From: Pedobacter sp. KBW06
GTDB lineage: Bacteria; Bacteroidota; Bacteroidia; Sphingobacteriales; Sphingobacteriaceae
Length of the DNA: 64,000 bases
Assembly (NCBI RefSeq): GCF_003852525.1
Contig: NZ_QAJL01000001.1
Location: 1,997,268-2,061,267, forward strand
Direction of reading: 5' to 3'
This document shows, piece by piece, positions 37,114-46,170 of the stretch. The position numbers and the translations under genes are program-made. How positions within the stretch are numbered: the stretch's first letter is position 1; every line of letters starts with the position of its first letter. Under the pieces are notes generated by a model. It was given only the letters and a program-made list of their open reading frames with translations. It was not told the DNA's origin and searched no databases.

Positions 37114-38244
37114 ATGAGTACACAAACATTTGCAGAAAAGATTGCTAAAGCACCGGATTTTCTTCCGATCAATGGAACGGATTACATAGAGTTCTATGTA
37201 GGAAACGCAAAGCAGGCTGCACATTACTATAAAACAGCATTTGGCTTTCAATCCTTAGCTTATGCAGGACCGGAGACAGGCGTTCGCGATCGCGCTTCTT
37301 ATGTCTTACAACAAGGAAAAATCAGGCTGGTACTGACTACCGCCATGAAATCCGACAGCCCGATTGCGGAGCATGTAAAAAAACATGGTGACGGGGTAAA
37401 AGTTCTTGCCCTTTGGGTAGATGACGCCTACAGCGCATTTGAGGAAACCACCAAACGTGGTGCAAAACCTTATCTGGAGCCGGTAACAAAAACCGATGAA
37501 CATGGAGAAGTGAAGATGTCTGGTATTTATACTTATGGCGAAACCATCCACATGTTCATTGAACGTAAAAATTATACGGGTACTTTCATGCCCGGATTTC
37601 AGGATTTGAAAAGCGATTACGCACCGAAAGAAACAGGCCTTTTGTACATTGACCACTGCGTAGGAAACGTGGGCTGGAACAGAATGAACGAAACTGTGAA
37701 ATGGTATGAGGAAGTGATGGGCTTTGTCAATATTCTTTCTTTTGATGACAAGCAGATCAATACCGAATATTCTGCCCTGATGAGCAAGGTGATGAGCAAT
37801 GGTAACGGATTTTCAAAGTTTCCAATCAATGAGCCTGCTGAAGGAAAGAAAAAATCGCAGATCGAAGAATATTTAGAGTTTTATGAAGGCGAAGGGGTGC
37901 AGCACATTGCGGTAGCGACAAAAGATATTTTGTCTACTGTAAGGGACTTAAAATCTCGAGGGGTTGAGTTTTTAAGTGCACCCCCTGAAGCCTATTACAA
38001 CATGATGCCAACGCGTGTAGGAGAAATCGACGAGGAGATCGCACAGTTGAAAGAACTGGGCATCCTGGTAGATTGTGATGAAGAGGGCTATCTGTTGCAG
38101 ATCTTCACCAAACCGGTAGAAGACCGCCCTACATTATTCTTTGAGATCATCCAGAGAAAAGGTGCACAATCCTTTGGTGCAGGTAATTTCAAAGCCTTAT
38201 TTGAATCATTGGAACGTGAGCAGGAACTGAGAGGAAACTTATAA
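37114..38244 (+). CDS. hppD: 4-hydroxyphenylpyruvate dioxygenase
   Basis: A 376-residue enzyme with two vicinal-oxygen-chelate domains that turns 4-hydroxyphenylpyruvate into homogentisate. The three iron ligands in the C-terminal domain are His181 (YIDHCVGNV), His264 (VQHIAVATKD) and Glu344 (FFEIIQRKG). The length is normal. The order hmgA-hppD with a 34-base gap, a terminator after it and FAH on the opposite strand make this a tyrosine degradation locus; maleylacetoacetate isomerase and an aminotransferase are not present in the window. Confidence 0.96.
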   Translation: MSTQTFAEKIAKAPDFLPINGTDYIEFYVGNAKQAAHYYKTAFGFQSLAYAGPETGVRDRASYVLQQGKIRLVLTTAMKSDSPIAEHVKKHGDGVKVLALWVDDAYSAFEETTKRGAKPYLEPVTKTDEHGEVKMSGIYTYGETIHMFIERKNYTGTFMPGFQDLKSDYAPKETGLLYIDHCVGNVGWNRMNETVKWYEEVMGFVNILSFDDKQINTEYSALMSKVMSNGNGFSKFPINEPAEGKKKSQIEEYLEFYEGEGVQHIAVATKDILSTVRDLKSRGVEFLSAPPEAYYNMMPTRVGEIDEEIAQLKELGILVDCDEEGYLLQIFTKPVEDRPTLFFEIIQRKGAQSFGAGNFKALFESLEREQELRGNL

Positions 38245-38271
38245 AAACTGACCATTATTATTCATAAAACG

Positions 38272-38303
38272 AAGCCAGTCTGTGATACAGTACTGGCTTT
38301 TTT
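38272..38303 (+). terminator. Terminator after hppD
   Basis: Stem AAGCCAGT (38272-38279) / ACTGGCTT (38292-38299) followed by TTTTTT; a second short stem CTGT/ACAG lies inside the loop. It is 27 bases after the hppD stop. Confidence 0.85.
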
Positions 38304-38369
38304 ATGTTACATTCCCTTCAGATTTGAAAAATTTAGCTATTTTCGGGCCTCTAGGCAATCTGAGGGGGA

Positions 38370-39290
38370 ATGGAAATTAACAGCATCAACAAAATCTCAT
38401 TATTTTGCAGGCGTTTCGGTACTGCGTTTAAATTGTTCAAAAAGAACGATCCTTTACGCCTTGCAGGAGCAACTGCTTTTTTTGCCAATTTCGCCATCCC
38501 TCCCATCCTGATCATCCTGATTCGGTTATTTGGTTTTTTTATGGACCGGAAAACCCTGGTGAACCGGTTGTTTGAACGTTTGGGCAGTGTGCTCGACGAC
38601 AGCAGTACCCATCAGATCCGGCAGACCTTAAGAAATATCAGGGGTGTTGATCATGAATGGTATGCCACCATATTGAGCTTTATCTTTTTCATCTTCGTGG
38701 CCACCACACTCTTTGCGGTGATCAAAAATTCCATGGACCAGATCTGGTCTATCGGCATCAAGGCAAAGGCAGGTTTTTATTTTAAGATGCAGCTCCGGGC
38801 CCGTTCTTTCGTCATTATTTTACTGGCGGGACTCCTGTTTTTTGTCGGCCTGCTGACCGATAGTATTCAGGCTGTGATCGGGGTTTACATTAACAATGCG
38901 GCACCTACATTTGCAAAATTATTTCTCTCGATATTAAATCAGGCTTTATTTATGGTCATCGTGACGGTCTGGTTTACGGTACTGTTCCGCTTTCTGACCA
39001 ATGGCCGTCCGACCTGGAAATCGGCCATCCATGGCGGCATCCTGACGGGCCTCTTATTTACAATCGGAAAGTATATTCTAAGGATTATGTTACCCCTGAG
39101 CGGGATAGGCAATATTTATGGGACATCAGGCTCTATCGTCCTGATTATGTTGTTTGTATTCTATTCTTCTTTCATTTTCTATTTCGGCGCCTGCTATGTG
39201 AAAGTGCTGAGTGACGACAAAAAGACTCCCATACGCCCCATTAAAGGCACATTTAATTATGAAATCAAAGAGGTGATCAAGGATACCTAA
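38370..39290 (+). CDS. YihY/virulence factor BrkB family membrane protein
   Basis: A 306-residue polytopic membrane protein with six hydrophobic segments, including FFANFAIPPILIILI near residue 34 and IYGTSGSIVLIMLFVFYSSF near the end, as in the YihY/BrkB family. Members were once called ribonuclease BN by mistake; their real role (envelope or transport) is unclear. A box TATTTTCG (38338-38345), one base off TAnnTTTG, precedes it by 24 bases. The end overlaps the convergent small gene by 4 bases. Confidence 0.88.
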   Translation: MEINSINKISLFCRRFGTAFKLFKKNDPLRLAGATAFFANFAIPPILIILIRLFGFFMDRKTLVNRLFERLGSVLDDSSTHQIRQTLRNIRGVDHEWYATILSFIFFIFVATTLFAVIKNSMDQIWSIGIKAKAGFYFKMQLRARSFVIILLAGLLFFVGLLTDSIQAVIGVYINNAAPTFAKLFLSILNQALFMVIVTVWFTVLFRFLTNGRPTWKSAIHGGILTGLLFTIGKYILRIMLPLSGIGNIYGTSGSIVLIMLFVFYSSFIFYFGACYVKVLSDDKKTPIRPIKGTFNYEIKEVIKDT

Positions 39291-39568
39291 CAAACCTGAG
39301 GAGAAGTAATCTTCTCAAATCCCTGCATCTCAAATACAGCCAGCTTGCTCAACAAGTTATAATGAAGGGTTCCGAAAAAGTTCACGATTCCTTCTTTATT
39401 TTTTCCTTCAATACAAATGCTCTCCCTTACCACTTCCTGGTGTTTCAAAATCTGGTCAGACAGGATGACATCTTCGTCCTGAATTTTAACATCATCTGCT
39501 TCGATGGAGAACTGTTTTAAGAGCTCTGAGAAGCTCTTTCCGTTTAATAATAACTCTTTGATATTCAT
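39287..39568 (-). CDS. Small hypothetical protein
   Basis: A protein of 93 residues if it starts at 39568 (MNIKELLLNGKSF); an in-frame ATG at 39658 would add 30 residues that overlap a terminator, so the shorter form is chosen. It is acidic with no membrane segment or signal peptide and no family I recognise. It follows a terminator for the PorT-like gene and ends inside the BrkB stop region, so it probably has its own promoter. Confidence 0.65.
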   Translation of the reverse strand: MNIKELLLNGKSFSELLKQFSIEADDVKIQDEDVILSDQILKHQEVVRESICIEGKNKEGIVNFFGTLHYNLLSKLAVFEMQGFEKITSPQVC

Positions 39569-39616
39569 AGTCGTATTATTTAAGTTAGGGAGAATGATAC
39601 TGTCAATTTTAAAGCC

Positions 39617-39652
39617 AAAAAAAGGGGTAAGCAATTGATGCTCACCCCTTTT
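39617..39652 (-). terminator. Terminator downstream of the PorT-like gene
   Basis: On the minus strand AAAAGGGGT-G-AGC pairs with GCT-T-ACCCCTTTT, with TTTTTTT afterwards. It is 27 bases after the stop of the PorT-like gene. A further 9-bp perfect palindrome, TTTTCAACA/TGTTGAAAA, sits at 39649-39669 right before it. Confidence 0.8.
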
Positions 39653-39678
39653 CAACAAAATGTTGAAAACTTTTGTTT

Positions 39679-40266
39679 TTAGAATAACCGGTAAGCCAAT
39701 CCTAAAGTAAACAGGCCTAGTTTTTTAGCATTATAGTCGTCTTTTCCAATTTTAGAAAGACCTTGTTCGTATCTCAGGTCGATGCCTAATTTGCTGATGT
39801 CTAATCCAGCTCCAAACTGCCATGCAAAGTTCTGATCTTTAAAGTTTCCTTTAAGTGCCGAGCTCGTTGCGTCACCGATAGACTGATCTTTATTCAGGAT
39901 AAAAGAAACCACAGGTCCTGTATTTAAACGGATACCAACACCAGCAGCACCAATTTTAGTACCTACCAAAACGGGGATATCTAAACTGGTAAAGTTGACT
40001 TTGTTCTCTACACCGGCACCATCTTTTAAAGTTGTATTTTTTCCTGAGATGTAAAGCTCCGGTTGTAAGTGAATGCCTGCAGCACCGATACGCGCCCAGA
40101 CACCACCATAATATCCTGCTCTGTTTTCGCTGTTAAAAGTACCTTTGGTGCTAAATTTTGTAAGGTTGGCACCACCTTTTAGTCCGAATTGGAAACTAGG
40201 TAACACCTGACTAAAAGCCATCATGCTGGAACAGATGAATAATGCAGATAAGATTATTTTTTTCAT
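39679..40266 (-). CDS. PorT-like outer-membrane beta-barrel protein
   Basis: A 195-residue exported protein. The signal peptide (residues 1-19, ending in AFSQ) is followed by FQFGLKGGANLTKFSTKG, a hallmark of the PorT/outer membrane beta-barrel domain of Bacteroidota, and by alternating strands ending in FTLGLAYRLF. Family members include secretion-linked PorT, but most are general small barrels, so no role is assigned. A clear terminator follows. Confidence 0.85.
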   Translation of the reverse strand: MKKIILSALFICSSMMAFSQVLPSFQFGLKGGANLTKFSTKGTFNSENRAGYYGGVWARIGAAGIHLQPELYISGKNTTLKDGAGVENKVNFTSLDIPVLVGTKIGAAGVGIRLNTGPVVSFILNKDQSIGDATSSALKGNFKDQNFAWQFGAGLDISKLGIDLRYEQGLSKIGKDDYNAKKLGLFTLGLAYRLF

Positions 40267-40378
40267 AATGTATAATGTAATGATAAGTTGATATAGATAA
40301 CTGTTATGTAAAACTAAGAATATTTTTAATTCATAACTAAATTACGTAGTTTTATATTAGCAATCATTAAGTATGGGG

Positions 40379-40386
40379 TATATTTG
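40379..40386 (+). promoter_or_regulatory. TAnnTTTG -7 box before the 7TM sensor kinase gene
   Basis: TATATTTG ends 37 bases before the ATG at 40424. A clear -33 TTG is lacking. Confidence 0.45.
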
Positions 40387-40423
40387 AGGCATCTTATAAA
40401 TTGCATTCTCATCTACTGTTTAA

Positions 40424-42199
40424 ATGGATTTTACATTTAATGTCTACTCCTTATTTTTAATATTCTCCGGGGGCATCATGCTTTTTTTCTCCTGGTATGC
40501 TTATAAAAAAAAGCATGGCGCGGTGCAGGTATTTGGCTTAATGATGCTTTCCAATGCGATCTGGTCATTGGCATATGGGCTTGAACTGGCCAGTTCTGTA
40601 TTGGATCAGGCAAAGTTTTTCATCAACATCGAGTATATAGGGATTACCACCCTCCCCCTCTGCTGGGTTTTATTCTGCTTGAAAATAGCCGGTAAAGAAA
40701 AGTGGTACCGGCATCCTTTGAGTATTTTCATTTTAATTGGGGTCACGGTAACGGTTACGCTCCTGGTCTGGACAAACAGCTTCCACCATCTGCATTACAA
40801 AAACTATTACATGGATAAAACGGGAGAATTTCCAATGGTATACATTGTACCGGGAATCTCTTATAAATTATTCACCGGGTACTTCTATGTTTTACTCGGT
40901 TTTGGCAGCTATTTGTTAATTGCCACCTTTCGCAAAGCCGATCCGATCTATAAAAGTCAGAATTACAGTGTCGTCATTGCCGCAATTATTCCATGGATAA
41001 CGAATATTGCTTATGTCCTGGGTTTCCGCCCGGTTGGGAATCTGGACCTTACTCCTTTTTCTTTCGCGGCAACGATTTTCTTCATCGCCATTGCGATCTA
41101 CAGGTTCAAGCTCTTTGATGTATTGCCGATTGCCAGAGAAAAGGTGCTCGATTTAATCCAGGATGGCTTTCTGGTGATCGATAAAAAGAACCGGGTGATT
41201 GATTATAACAACGCTTTCAGAAAATACCTGACGGACCCAAACAGTAAAAAGATCATTGGGACACAAATTGAGACATTCTTTCCGGAGCAGAAGGCCTTTT
41301 TTGAATTTCTGGAAACACACCGGTCGGGAAAGATAGAGCTGCACATCGCGAGTCAGTCCGGCCCTGTTGATTTGGAAGCCGATATCCTATACCTTGATGA
41401 GAACCGGCTGAATAACGATGCGACCATCATTAAATTACAGGACCTCACCCATTTTAAACAGGAAGCCCTGAAATCGCAGCAGCAAACTGAAGAGCTCAAA
41501 AAGCTGAACCAATTAAAAGACAGGATCTTTTCAATCATTGCCCATGACTTGCGGGGACCATTGGTAAACCTCTCCGAAGTACTCAAAATGATTTCGAACA
41601 ACCTGATCACGATTGAGGAGTTTAAAGAACTCTCTCCGATATTAAATAAAGACATCCTGTATACCACAGATTTACTGGAGAACATCCTGCATTGGTCCAG
41701 AAGTCAGCTGAAAGGTTATGGCATCAGTAAAGAGTATTTTGACCTGAAAAGCATGATCGTGAATGAAGTAAATTACCATTTGCCTTCCGCTGCATCAAAA
41801 AATGTAAAAATTATACAGGACGTATTTCCGGGAAATATCGTTTACGCAGATATGCTGATGATCCAGATTGTGGTACGAAACCTGTTGAGCAATGCGATAA
41901 AGTTCTGTTATGAAGGCTGTGAGATCGACATTACCGCCGTTTATCACAAGGGACAGATGTTGCTTTCCATTGCTGACAATGGAACAGGGATTAAAAAAGA
42001 TGCCTTAAAAAAACTGTTTGGCGGCGACAATATCTCCACCAGGGGAACAATGAACGAAAAAGGCACCGGCCTTGGACTCATGGTATGTAAGGAGTTTATG
42101 GAAAGAAATGAAGGCAGGATTACTGTGGAAAGCGAATTCGGAAAAGGCACCACCTTCCACCTGTTTATCCCTATAGAACCCACATCAGGGATGGGTTAG
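40424..42199 (+). CDS. Sensor histidine kinase with 7TM N-terminus and PAS domain
   Basis: A 591-residue membrane sensor. Residues ~1-220 are seven hydrophobic helices of the histidine-kinase 7TM type; residues ~235-345 resemble a PAS domain (VLDLIQDGFLVIDKKNRVID); a coiled linker leads to the HisKA domain with phospho-acceptor His374 in SIIAHDLRGPLVNL; the catalytic domain has VVRNLLSNAIKFC (N box), IADNGTGIKKDALKKLF (G1) and KGTGLGLMVCKEFM (G2). No response regulator is adjacent, so it works with an unlinked partner or another kinase. A strong bidirectional terminator follows it. Confidence 0.92.
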   Translation: MDFTFNVYSLFLIFSGGIMLFFSWYAYKKKHGAVQVFGLMMLSNAIWSLAYGLELASSVLDQAKFFINIEYIGITTLPLCWVLFCLKIAGKEKWYRHPLSIFILIGVTVTVTLLVWTNSFHHLHYKNYYMDKTGEFPMVYIVPGISYKLFTGYFYVLLGFGSYLLIATFRKADPIYKSQNYSVVIAAIIPWITNIAYVLGFRPVGNLDLTPFSFAATIFFIAIAIYRFKLFDVLPIAREKVLDLIQDGFLVIDKKNRVIDYNNAFRKYLTDPNSKKIIGTQIETFFPEQKAFFEFLETHRSGKIELHIASQSGPVDLEADILYLDENRLNNDATIIKLQDLTHFKQEALKSQQQTEELKKLNQLKDRIFSIIAHDLRGPLVNLSEVLKMISNNLITIEEFKELSPILNKDILYTTDLLENILHWSRSQLKGYGISKEYFDLKSMIVNEVNYHLPSAASKNVKIIQDVFPGNIVYADMLMIQIVVRNLLSNAIKFCYEGCEIDITAVYHKGQMLLSIADNGTGIKKDALKKLFGGDNISTRGTMNEKGTGLGLMVCKEFMERNEGRITVESEFGKGTTFHLFIPIEPTSGMG

Positions 42200-42203
42200 T
42201 CAT

Positions 42204-42238
42204 AAAAAAAGGCCAGCACAATCGTGCTGGCCTTTTTT
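42204..42238. terminator. Bidirectional terminator after the 7TM kinase gene
   Basis: A 9-bp perfect stem GGCCAGCAC (42211-42219) / GTGCTGGCC (42224-42232) flanked by A7 and T6. It can act for both the kinase gene and the convergent small gene. Confidence 0.9.
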
Positions 42239-42251
42239 ATAATTTGCCTGG

Positions 42252-42551
42252 CTAATTACCAGTGGCATCATTAATTGCCTGTCTTTCTTTTAACGCGTCT
42301 ACGTTGTTTTTATCTCCGAAGTTTTGAGTTTTATCCGCAAAATACTGAAGGATTCCTACAATGGTATCCAGGTTATCCGAAACCCTTTGGTGCATATCCG
42401 GTAAGTCTTTATCCAGTCTTTTATCGCCCAGCTCAATATTGTCCACTTCGATCTTTCCTATCTTCTGGATAATCGCCTGTTGCGAGTGTTGTAAATCTTC
42501 CAACTCTCTGACAATCTTCTCCATTAATTCAAACTTTTTTAAAGTATCCAT
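42252..42551 (-). CDS. Small coiled-coil protein
   Basis: A 99-residue soluble protein with helical, charged heptad-like sequence (residues 1-80) and no signal peptide: MDTLKKFELMEKIVREL and DLPDMHQRVSDNLDTIVG. No known domain. It lies 14 bases from the bidirectional terminator that serves it. The start is the first ATG, with A-rich upstream sequence as is common in Bacteroidota. Confidence 0.55.
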   Translation of the reverse strand: MDTLKKFELMEKIVRELEDLQHSQQAIIQKIGKIEVDNIELGDKRLDKDLPDMHQRVSDNLDTIVGILQYFADKTQNFGDKNNVDALKERQAINDATGN

Positions 42552-42938
42552 ATGCTTTTATATTAATATTAACATTTGATGTATACCTTAACCAACCGTT
42601 TAACAGGTCAATATGTTTTCTTTTTTTCGATAAAAAGCAGATAATGACATTCAGATTTGGATTATTAATGAATAACTAATAACTTAGTTTATCAAATACA
42701 GGTTTTGAAAATCCGGTTATAATTTGATTAAACCATCATCAGCATTCTGCTTAAAAATTGCAACAAAACGAGCTTTAGCGCTGTTGATGACCCATTATAA
42801 ACCATGCTTATGATCGCTTCATAACCGATAAAAAATAAATATATACTGATGAAACCATCATGATCTTACAGATCACACAACGAAATGAACAACAGGATCA
42901 TGATCGATTCATAACCGATAAAAAACAAATATATACCG
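42552..42938. other. 387-bp gap upstream of the TPR gene
   Basis: The first 200 bases show nothing definite. The rest contains a 44-bp direct repeat that reproduces the start region of the TPR gene. GATTAAACCATCATC at about 42726 is similar to GATGAAACCATCATG at 42848. Confidence 0.45.
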
Positions 42939-42944
42939 ATGAAA
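42811..42944 (+). repeat. Duplicated 44-bp start region of the TPR gene
   Basis: Copy 1 (42811-42854) and copy 2 (42901-42944) differ at three bases and are exactly 90 bases apart. Copy 2 contains the ATG of the TPR gene at 42939; copy 1 holds an equivalent ATG at 42849 that opens only four codons (Met-Lys-Pro-Ser) before TGA. It looks like a local duplication of the leader and translation start, leaving a minimal upstream ORF. Confidence 0.85.
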
Positions 42945-44078
42945 AAGCTTCTTTCCCTTCTTTTGATTTTTGTAACTGTTCAGGCCGTACAGGCACAGGC
43001 GGTAGACAAAGAGAAATTACTTGACTATTTCCAGACACAACGTTATGCAGAGGCCGCACAGTACCTGCAAAACATCTATAAGGAAGATACTAAAGACCCG
43101 AAGGAGCTCTCTCAGCTGGCCTATGCTTATCTGATGGCCGGAAAACTACCGGAAGCAGAAAAGAATTACCTGAAGCTGTATGCAGAAAAGCCGGCTGACA
43201 TTTCAGGATTGTTTAACCTTGCCAATATCAATATCAGGAGGGGGAACAATGTCAAAGCAAAAGAATATTTCAACCAGGTCCTGAAACTGGACAGCAACAG
43301 CTTCAATGCCTATAAGCAACTTGCCAGGATCGAGAAAGAACAGGCAGAAATTGGCCCGATGATCGCCAACCTGCAAAAAGCAAATAAAATAAATCCAACA
43401 GATGCAGATGTTGTTTTTGACCTTTGTGAGGTTTATTTTAAAAGTAATTTATTTCAAAAAGCAGAAGACATTCTGGAACCGGCACTCAAAGCAGACAGCG
43501 GCAATTTTCAGTTGCTCAAAATGAAAATGCCGGTGAGCATGGGCTCAAAAAAATATAAGATAGCCATAGAAACCGGTGAAAAGCTGCTCAGCTATGGAGA
43601 TAGCTCTACTTTTGTGCTCAACAACCTTGGCAAAAGTCATTTTCTGCTCCTGGAATATCAAAAAGCTTTGGGTTATTTTCTAAAGATCAAAAACACTTCC
43701 GCCGACAATGAAGGTTTACTCTACAATATTGCATTGAGCTACCGCGGGATTAAAGACTATAAAAATGCAGTCCCTTATCTGGAAAAAACGATCAAGGCGG
43801 CCATTTCTCCGGGAGTGGCAAGTTATTATGGTCTCCTGGGAGATTCCTTTGAGAACATCGATAAGAATGAGCAGGCAAATACGGCTTATAAACGGGGACT
43901 GCTCTTTGAAAATAACGGCAGTCTATACTACAATATCGCCCTTGTCTACGAGAATAAGTTCAATGATAAAAAGAATGCGATCAGCTATTACAATCAATAC
44001 CTGAAGACGATTAATCCCCAGGAACAACCCAAGCTGATCACATTTATCAAAAATAAAGTAGAAGAATTGAAAAGGTAA
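42939..44078 (+). CDS. TPR-repeat protein, exported
   Basis: A 379-residue protein with a signal peptide (residues 1-19, ending VQAQA) and about eight to nine tetratricopeptide-like repeats, for example ELSQLAYAYLMAGKLPEAEKN and GLFNLANINIRRGNNVKAKE. It is probably periplasmic and binds other proteins; no catalytic motif is present. Its ATG lies in the second copy of a duplicated 44-bp start region. The stop codon abuts the stop of the convergent ribE gene with no base between. Confidence 0.88.
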   Translation: MKKLLSLLLIFVTVQAVQAQAVDKEKLLDYFQTQRYAEAAQYLQNIYKEDTKDPKELSQLAYAYLMAGKLPEAEKNYLKLYAEKPADISGLFNLANINIRRGNNVKAKEYFNQVLKLDSNSFNAYKQLARIEKEQAEIGPMIANLQKANKINPTDADVVFDLCEVYFKSNLFQKAEDILEPALKADSGNFQLLKMKMPVSMGSKKYKIAIETGEKLLSYGDSSTFVLNNLGKSHFLLLEYQKALGYFLKIKNTSADNEGLLYNIALSYRGIKDYKNAVPYLEKTIKAAISPGVASYYGLLGDSFENIDKNEQANTAYKRGLLFENNGSLYYNIALVYENKFNDKKNAISYYNQYLKTINPQEQPKLITFIKNKVEELKR

Positions 44079-44666
44079 TTACGAACGGCCAACCAGACGG
44101 GCCACGTATTTACCAATGATATCAAATTCAATATTTACAACATCACCCACATTGACCTCATGAAGGTTGGTATGGTCAAAGGTATAAGGGATGATGAATA
44201 CAGAAAATTCGTCATCCGCCGAACCGACTACTGTTAAACTGATTCCGTTTACGCAAACAGAACCTTTTTCTACAGTCACATTTCCATTTTTGGAATCGTA
44301 TTTAAAACGGTATTCCCAACTGCCATCCAGCTCCTCTCTCTTTACACAAACTGCAGTTTGATCCACGTGGCCCTGCACGATATGTCCGTCCAGACGTCCG
44401 TTCATCTGCATGCAACGCTCGAGGTTCACCTTACTTCCTACCTTTAAATCAGCAAGGTTAGCTTTTTCCAGGGTTTCCTGGATCGCAGTTACGGTATGCG
44501 TATTTTCGGTCAATGCCACAACAGTTAAGCAAACCCCGTTATGGGACACACTCTGATCGATCTTTAGTTCATTACTCAATTCAGACTGAACTACGAAATG
44601 AAGGTTGGTTCCTTCCTCTCTGATGCTTTCTATTTCTCCTAATGTTTCAATTATTCCTGTAAACAT
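44079..44666 (-). CDS. ribE: Riboflavin synthase (alpha subunit)
   Basis: A 195-residue enzyme that joins two molecules of 6,7-dimethyl-8-ribityllumazine to give riboflavin. It starts with the typical MFTGIIETLGE and has two lumazine-binding halves: SVSHNGVCLTVVAL and GHIVQGHVDQTA in the first, VEKGSVCVNGISLTVV in the second. It is the last gene of the ltaE-accC-ribE group, 8 bases after accC. No FMN riboswitch is visible near it. Confidence 0.94.
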   Translation of the reverse strand: MFTGIIETLGEIESIREEGTNLHFVVQSELSNELKIDQSVSHNGVCLTVVALTENTHTVTAIQETLEKANLADLKVGSKVNLERCMQMNGRLDGHIVQGHVDQTAVCVKREELDGSWEYRFKYDSKNGNVTVEKGSVCVNGISLTVVGSADDEFSVFIIPYTFDHTNLHEVNVGDVVNIEFDIIGKYVARLVGRS

Positions 44667-44674
44667 CTGCGTAT

Positions 44675-46162
44675 TTAATTATAATTTGTTCTGTTTCTTT
44701 TCCAATTACTGACCTGTTCTGCCTGATGCGTTTCATTTACCTGAGCCGTCGTCTTTTTATAGAACATCGCTCCTGCCAATGCGGCAATCAGCGCCTCATC
44801 CGGATCCTCTTCTTTTAAGCGTTCGGGGTTAAAATATTTGCTGACAAAATGCGTATTGAAGTTTCCAGACCTGAAGGCCTCATGCTGCATCACAAATTTA
44901 CCAAAGGCCAGCGTAGTTTTTATCCCGGTAATGTGGTATTCATCGATCGCACGAATCATGCGGTCCATGGCTTCCTCCCTCGTCTTGCCGTAGGTAATCA
45001 GTTTAGCGATCATAGGGTCATAATAAATCGGAATTTCCATCCCCTGCTCAAAACCATCGTCTACCCGGACCCCATTCCCTTTCGGTGTCTTATAAGTTTC
45101 CAGGACACCTATATCAGGCAGGAAATTATTTTCAGGATCTTCCGCATAAACCCTCAATTCCATGGCATGGCCATTGATATGAAGGTCTTCCTGGCGATAG
45201 GAAAGCTTTTCACCCCTGGCAATTTTGATTTGCTCTTTTACCAGATCCAGTCCGGTGATCATTTCCGTTACCGGATGCTCTACCTGCAACCGTGTATTCA
45301 TCTCCAGAAAGAAGAAGTCCAGATTTTCGTCCAGAATAAACTCTACTGTTCCGGCACCTACATAATTTACAGAACGGGCCACATCAACCGCACATTTTCC
45401 CATTTTTGCGCGGATCTCTTCCGTAAGCACGCTGGAGGGAGCCTCTTCAACCACCTTCTGGTGCCTGCGCTGAACAGAACAGTCCCTTTCGAAAAGATGC
45501 ACAATATTGCCATGGGTATCTCCCAGGACCTGTATTTCTATATGTCGCGGGGAGGATACGTAACGTTCGATAAAGACAGAACCATCACCAAAGGCAGAAG
45601 TTGCTTCACTTACCGCCAATTGCATTTGTTCTTCAAAATCAGAAACCTGCTCCACCACCCTCATTCCTTTACCACCACCACCGGCAGCAGCTTTGATCAG
45701 GATTGGAAAGCCAACTTCAACTGCTCTTAATTTTGCCTCATTGACATCTGTGATGGCCTCTTCCGTTCCGGGAACCATTGGGATCTGATATTTTAAAGCC
45801 GCGGCTTTTGCAGATAACTTATTTCCCATGATTTCCATCGCTTCGGGTGTAGGACCGATCAGGATCAGTCCCGAAGCCTCCACCAATCTCGCAAAAGCAG
45901 CATTCTCCGACAGGAAGCCGTATCCGGGATGGATAGCCTCAGCACCGGTAATTTTACAGGCCTCGACGATTTTTTCTCCTAACAAATAACTTTGACTGGA
46001 AGCCGCAGGGCCAATACAAATGGCTTCATCTGCATAGCGCACATGAAGTGCTTCGCGGTCTGCTTCAGAATATACGGCTACGGTTTTTATGCCCATCTCA
46101 CGTGCAGAGCGCATGATGCGCAATGCAATTTCGCCTCTGTTGGCTATAAGAATTTTCTTCAT
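44675..46162 (-). CDS. accC: Acetyl-/propionyl-CoA carboxylase biotin carboxylase subunit
   Basis: A 495-residue biotin carboxylase. Motifs are HPGYGFLSEN (residues 76-85), the ATP-grasp loop AAAGGGGKGMRVV near residue 160, EMNTRLQVEHPVTE and the C-terminal biotin-carboxylase domain. It has about 45 residues more than E. coli AccC, the extra part being a C-terminal helix and an Asn-rich tail, as in acyl-CoA carboxylase alpha-type BC subunits. The biotin carrier and carboxyltransferase are not adjacent. It overlaps no gene but lies 8 bases after ltaE and 8 before ribE, an operon by spacing. Confidence 0.9.
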   Translation of the reverse strand: MKKILIANRGEIALRIMRSAREMGIKTVAVYSEADREALHVRYADEAICIGPAASSQSYLLGEKIVEACKITGAEAIHPGYGFLSENAAFARLVEASGLILIGPTPEAMEIMGNKLSAKAAALKYQIPMVPGTEEAITDVNEAKLRAVEVGFPILIKAAAGGGGKGMRVVEQVSDFEEQMQLAVSEATSAFGDGSVFIERYVSSPRHIEIQVLGDTHGNIVHLFERDCSVQRRHQKVVEEAPSSVLTEEIRAKMGKCAVDVARSVNYVGAGTVEFILDENLDFFFLEMNTRLQVEHPVTEMITGLDLVKEQIKIARGEKLSYRQEDLHINGHAMELRVYAEDPENNFLPDIGVLETYKTPKGNGVRVDDGFEQGMEIPIYYDPMIAKLITYGKTREEAMDRMIRAIDEYHITGIKTTLAFGKFVMQHEAFRSGNFNTHFVSKYFNPERLKEEDPDEALIAALAGAMFYKKTTAQVNETHQAEQVSNWKRNRTNYN

Positions 46163-46170
46163 TTAATAGG

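Noticed and set aside
44849..45730. 293-codon open frame on the plus strand opposite accC
   Set aside because: It lies fully antisense to a clear biotin carboxylase gene, has no family features and is explained by the codon pattern of the opposite strand.
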